Shown here: piece by piece, positions 63,955 through 64,000 of the stretch | Layout of the letters: each line of letters begins with the position of its first letter | Numbering within the stretch: the first letter of the stretch is position 1 | NCBI RefSeq assembly: GCF_000718635.1 | Contig: NZ_JOBF01000012.1 | Coordinates: 1 to 64,000 of the forward strand | Reading direction: 5' to 3' | Origin: Streptomyces varsoviensis | GTDB lineage: Bacteria > Actinomycetota > Actinomycetes > Streptomycetales > Streptomycetaceae | Length of the DNA: 64,000 nucleotides | Notes under the pieces: generated by a model | The model's database searches: none | What the model was told of the DNA's origin: nothing | The model's input: only the letters and a program-made list of their open reading frames with translations | Program-made: the position numbers and the translations under genes

Positions 63955-64000
63955 CCGTAGACCGCCCGCCCGCCCGCTCCTACCGGCCCCAGCCCCCACC

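Overview
The window is about 64 kb of very GC-rich, densely coded, single-contig DNA with GTG and TTG starts, GGAGG-type ribosome sites and many GTGA/ATGA overlaps. Gene content (rbpA, smeA-sffA, a Lnt/Ppm pair, an orphan roadblock protein, DUF6230/DUF6114 pair, DUF6397, a dre-controlled chitinase) is that of a Streptomyces chromosome. The order chitinase - acyl-CoA dehydrogenase - lnt/ppm - rbpA - MocR - sffA/smeA matches, from memory, the S. coelicolor neighbourhood of rbpA (SCO1421) and smeA/sffA (SCO1415/1416). No rRNA, tRNA, CRISPR, insertion sequence or phage gene was seen.

Region 1 (1-5.3 kb): a VOC protein divergent from a WYL regulator, then a GAF/HTH regulator with its aldehyde dehydrogenase and a small zinc-ribbon protein. 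Region 2 (5.9-11.9 kb) looks like metal, probably copper, homeostasis: a Met/His-rich membrane protein, an ECF sigma factor with a tiny divergent zinc-finger anti-sigma-like ORF, and the operon small membrane protein - CopA ATPase - PCu(A)C chaperone. It is full of tandem repeats with a 30-bp period. Region 3 (12.1-17.7 kb) is the most interesting part: a cytochrome P450 and a DIT1/PvcA-type isonitrile synthase in one operon, facing a FecCD-type metallophore ABC importer. Both transcripts carry the same promoter-like element, GGGAAC-N17-CGACT(A/T), of ECF sigma architecture. I infer a small isonitrile or formyl/dityrosine-type metallophore system with its own importer, next to copper genes and an ECF sigma factor.

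Region 4 (17.8-35.3 kb) holds mostly core functions: PIG-L deacetylase, DhaL-DhaM fusion, DUF6114/DUF6230/TetR cassette, GH18 chitinase with DasR-type sites, acyl-CoA dehydrogenase, P-loop kinase-like protein, threonine-synthase-like enzyme, Lrp regulator, amidohydrolase, Lnt and Ppm for lipoprotein and mannosyl-lipid synthesis, an F420-dependent enzyme and FxsA. Region 5 (35.5-41.3 kb): rbpA behind a consensus SigR promoter, a YczE/MocR divergent pair, sporulation genes sffA and smeA, and an ankyrin protein.

Region 6 (41.4-49.6 kb) is a complete eight-gene operon for 3-hydroxyanthranilate meta-cleavage (the nba route) down to pyruvate and acetyl-CoA, divergent from a LysR regulator. Region 7 (49.8-64 kb): a PPOX protein, an orphan roadblock protein, DUF6397 with a likely frameshifted tail, TesB, a DUF3516 helicase, a DUF457-like membrane hydrolase, a heterodimeric ABC exporter with one degenerate ATP site, a Tat-exported GH109-like enzyme and a secreted alpha-amylase.
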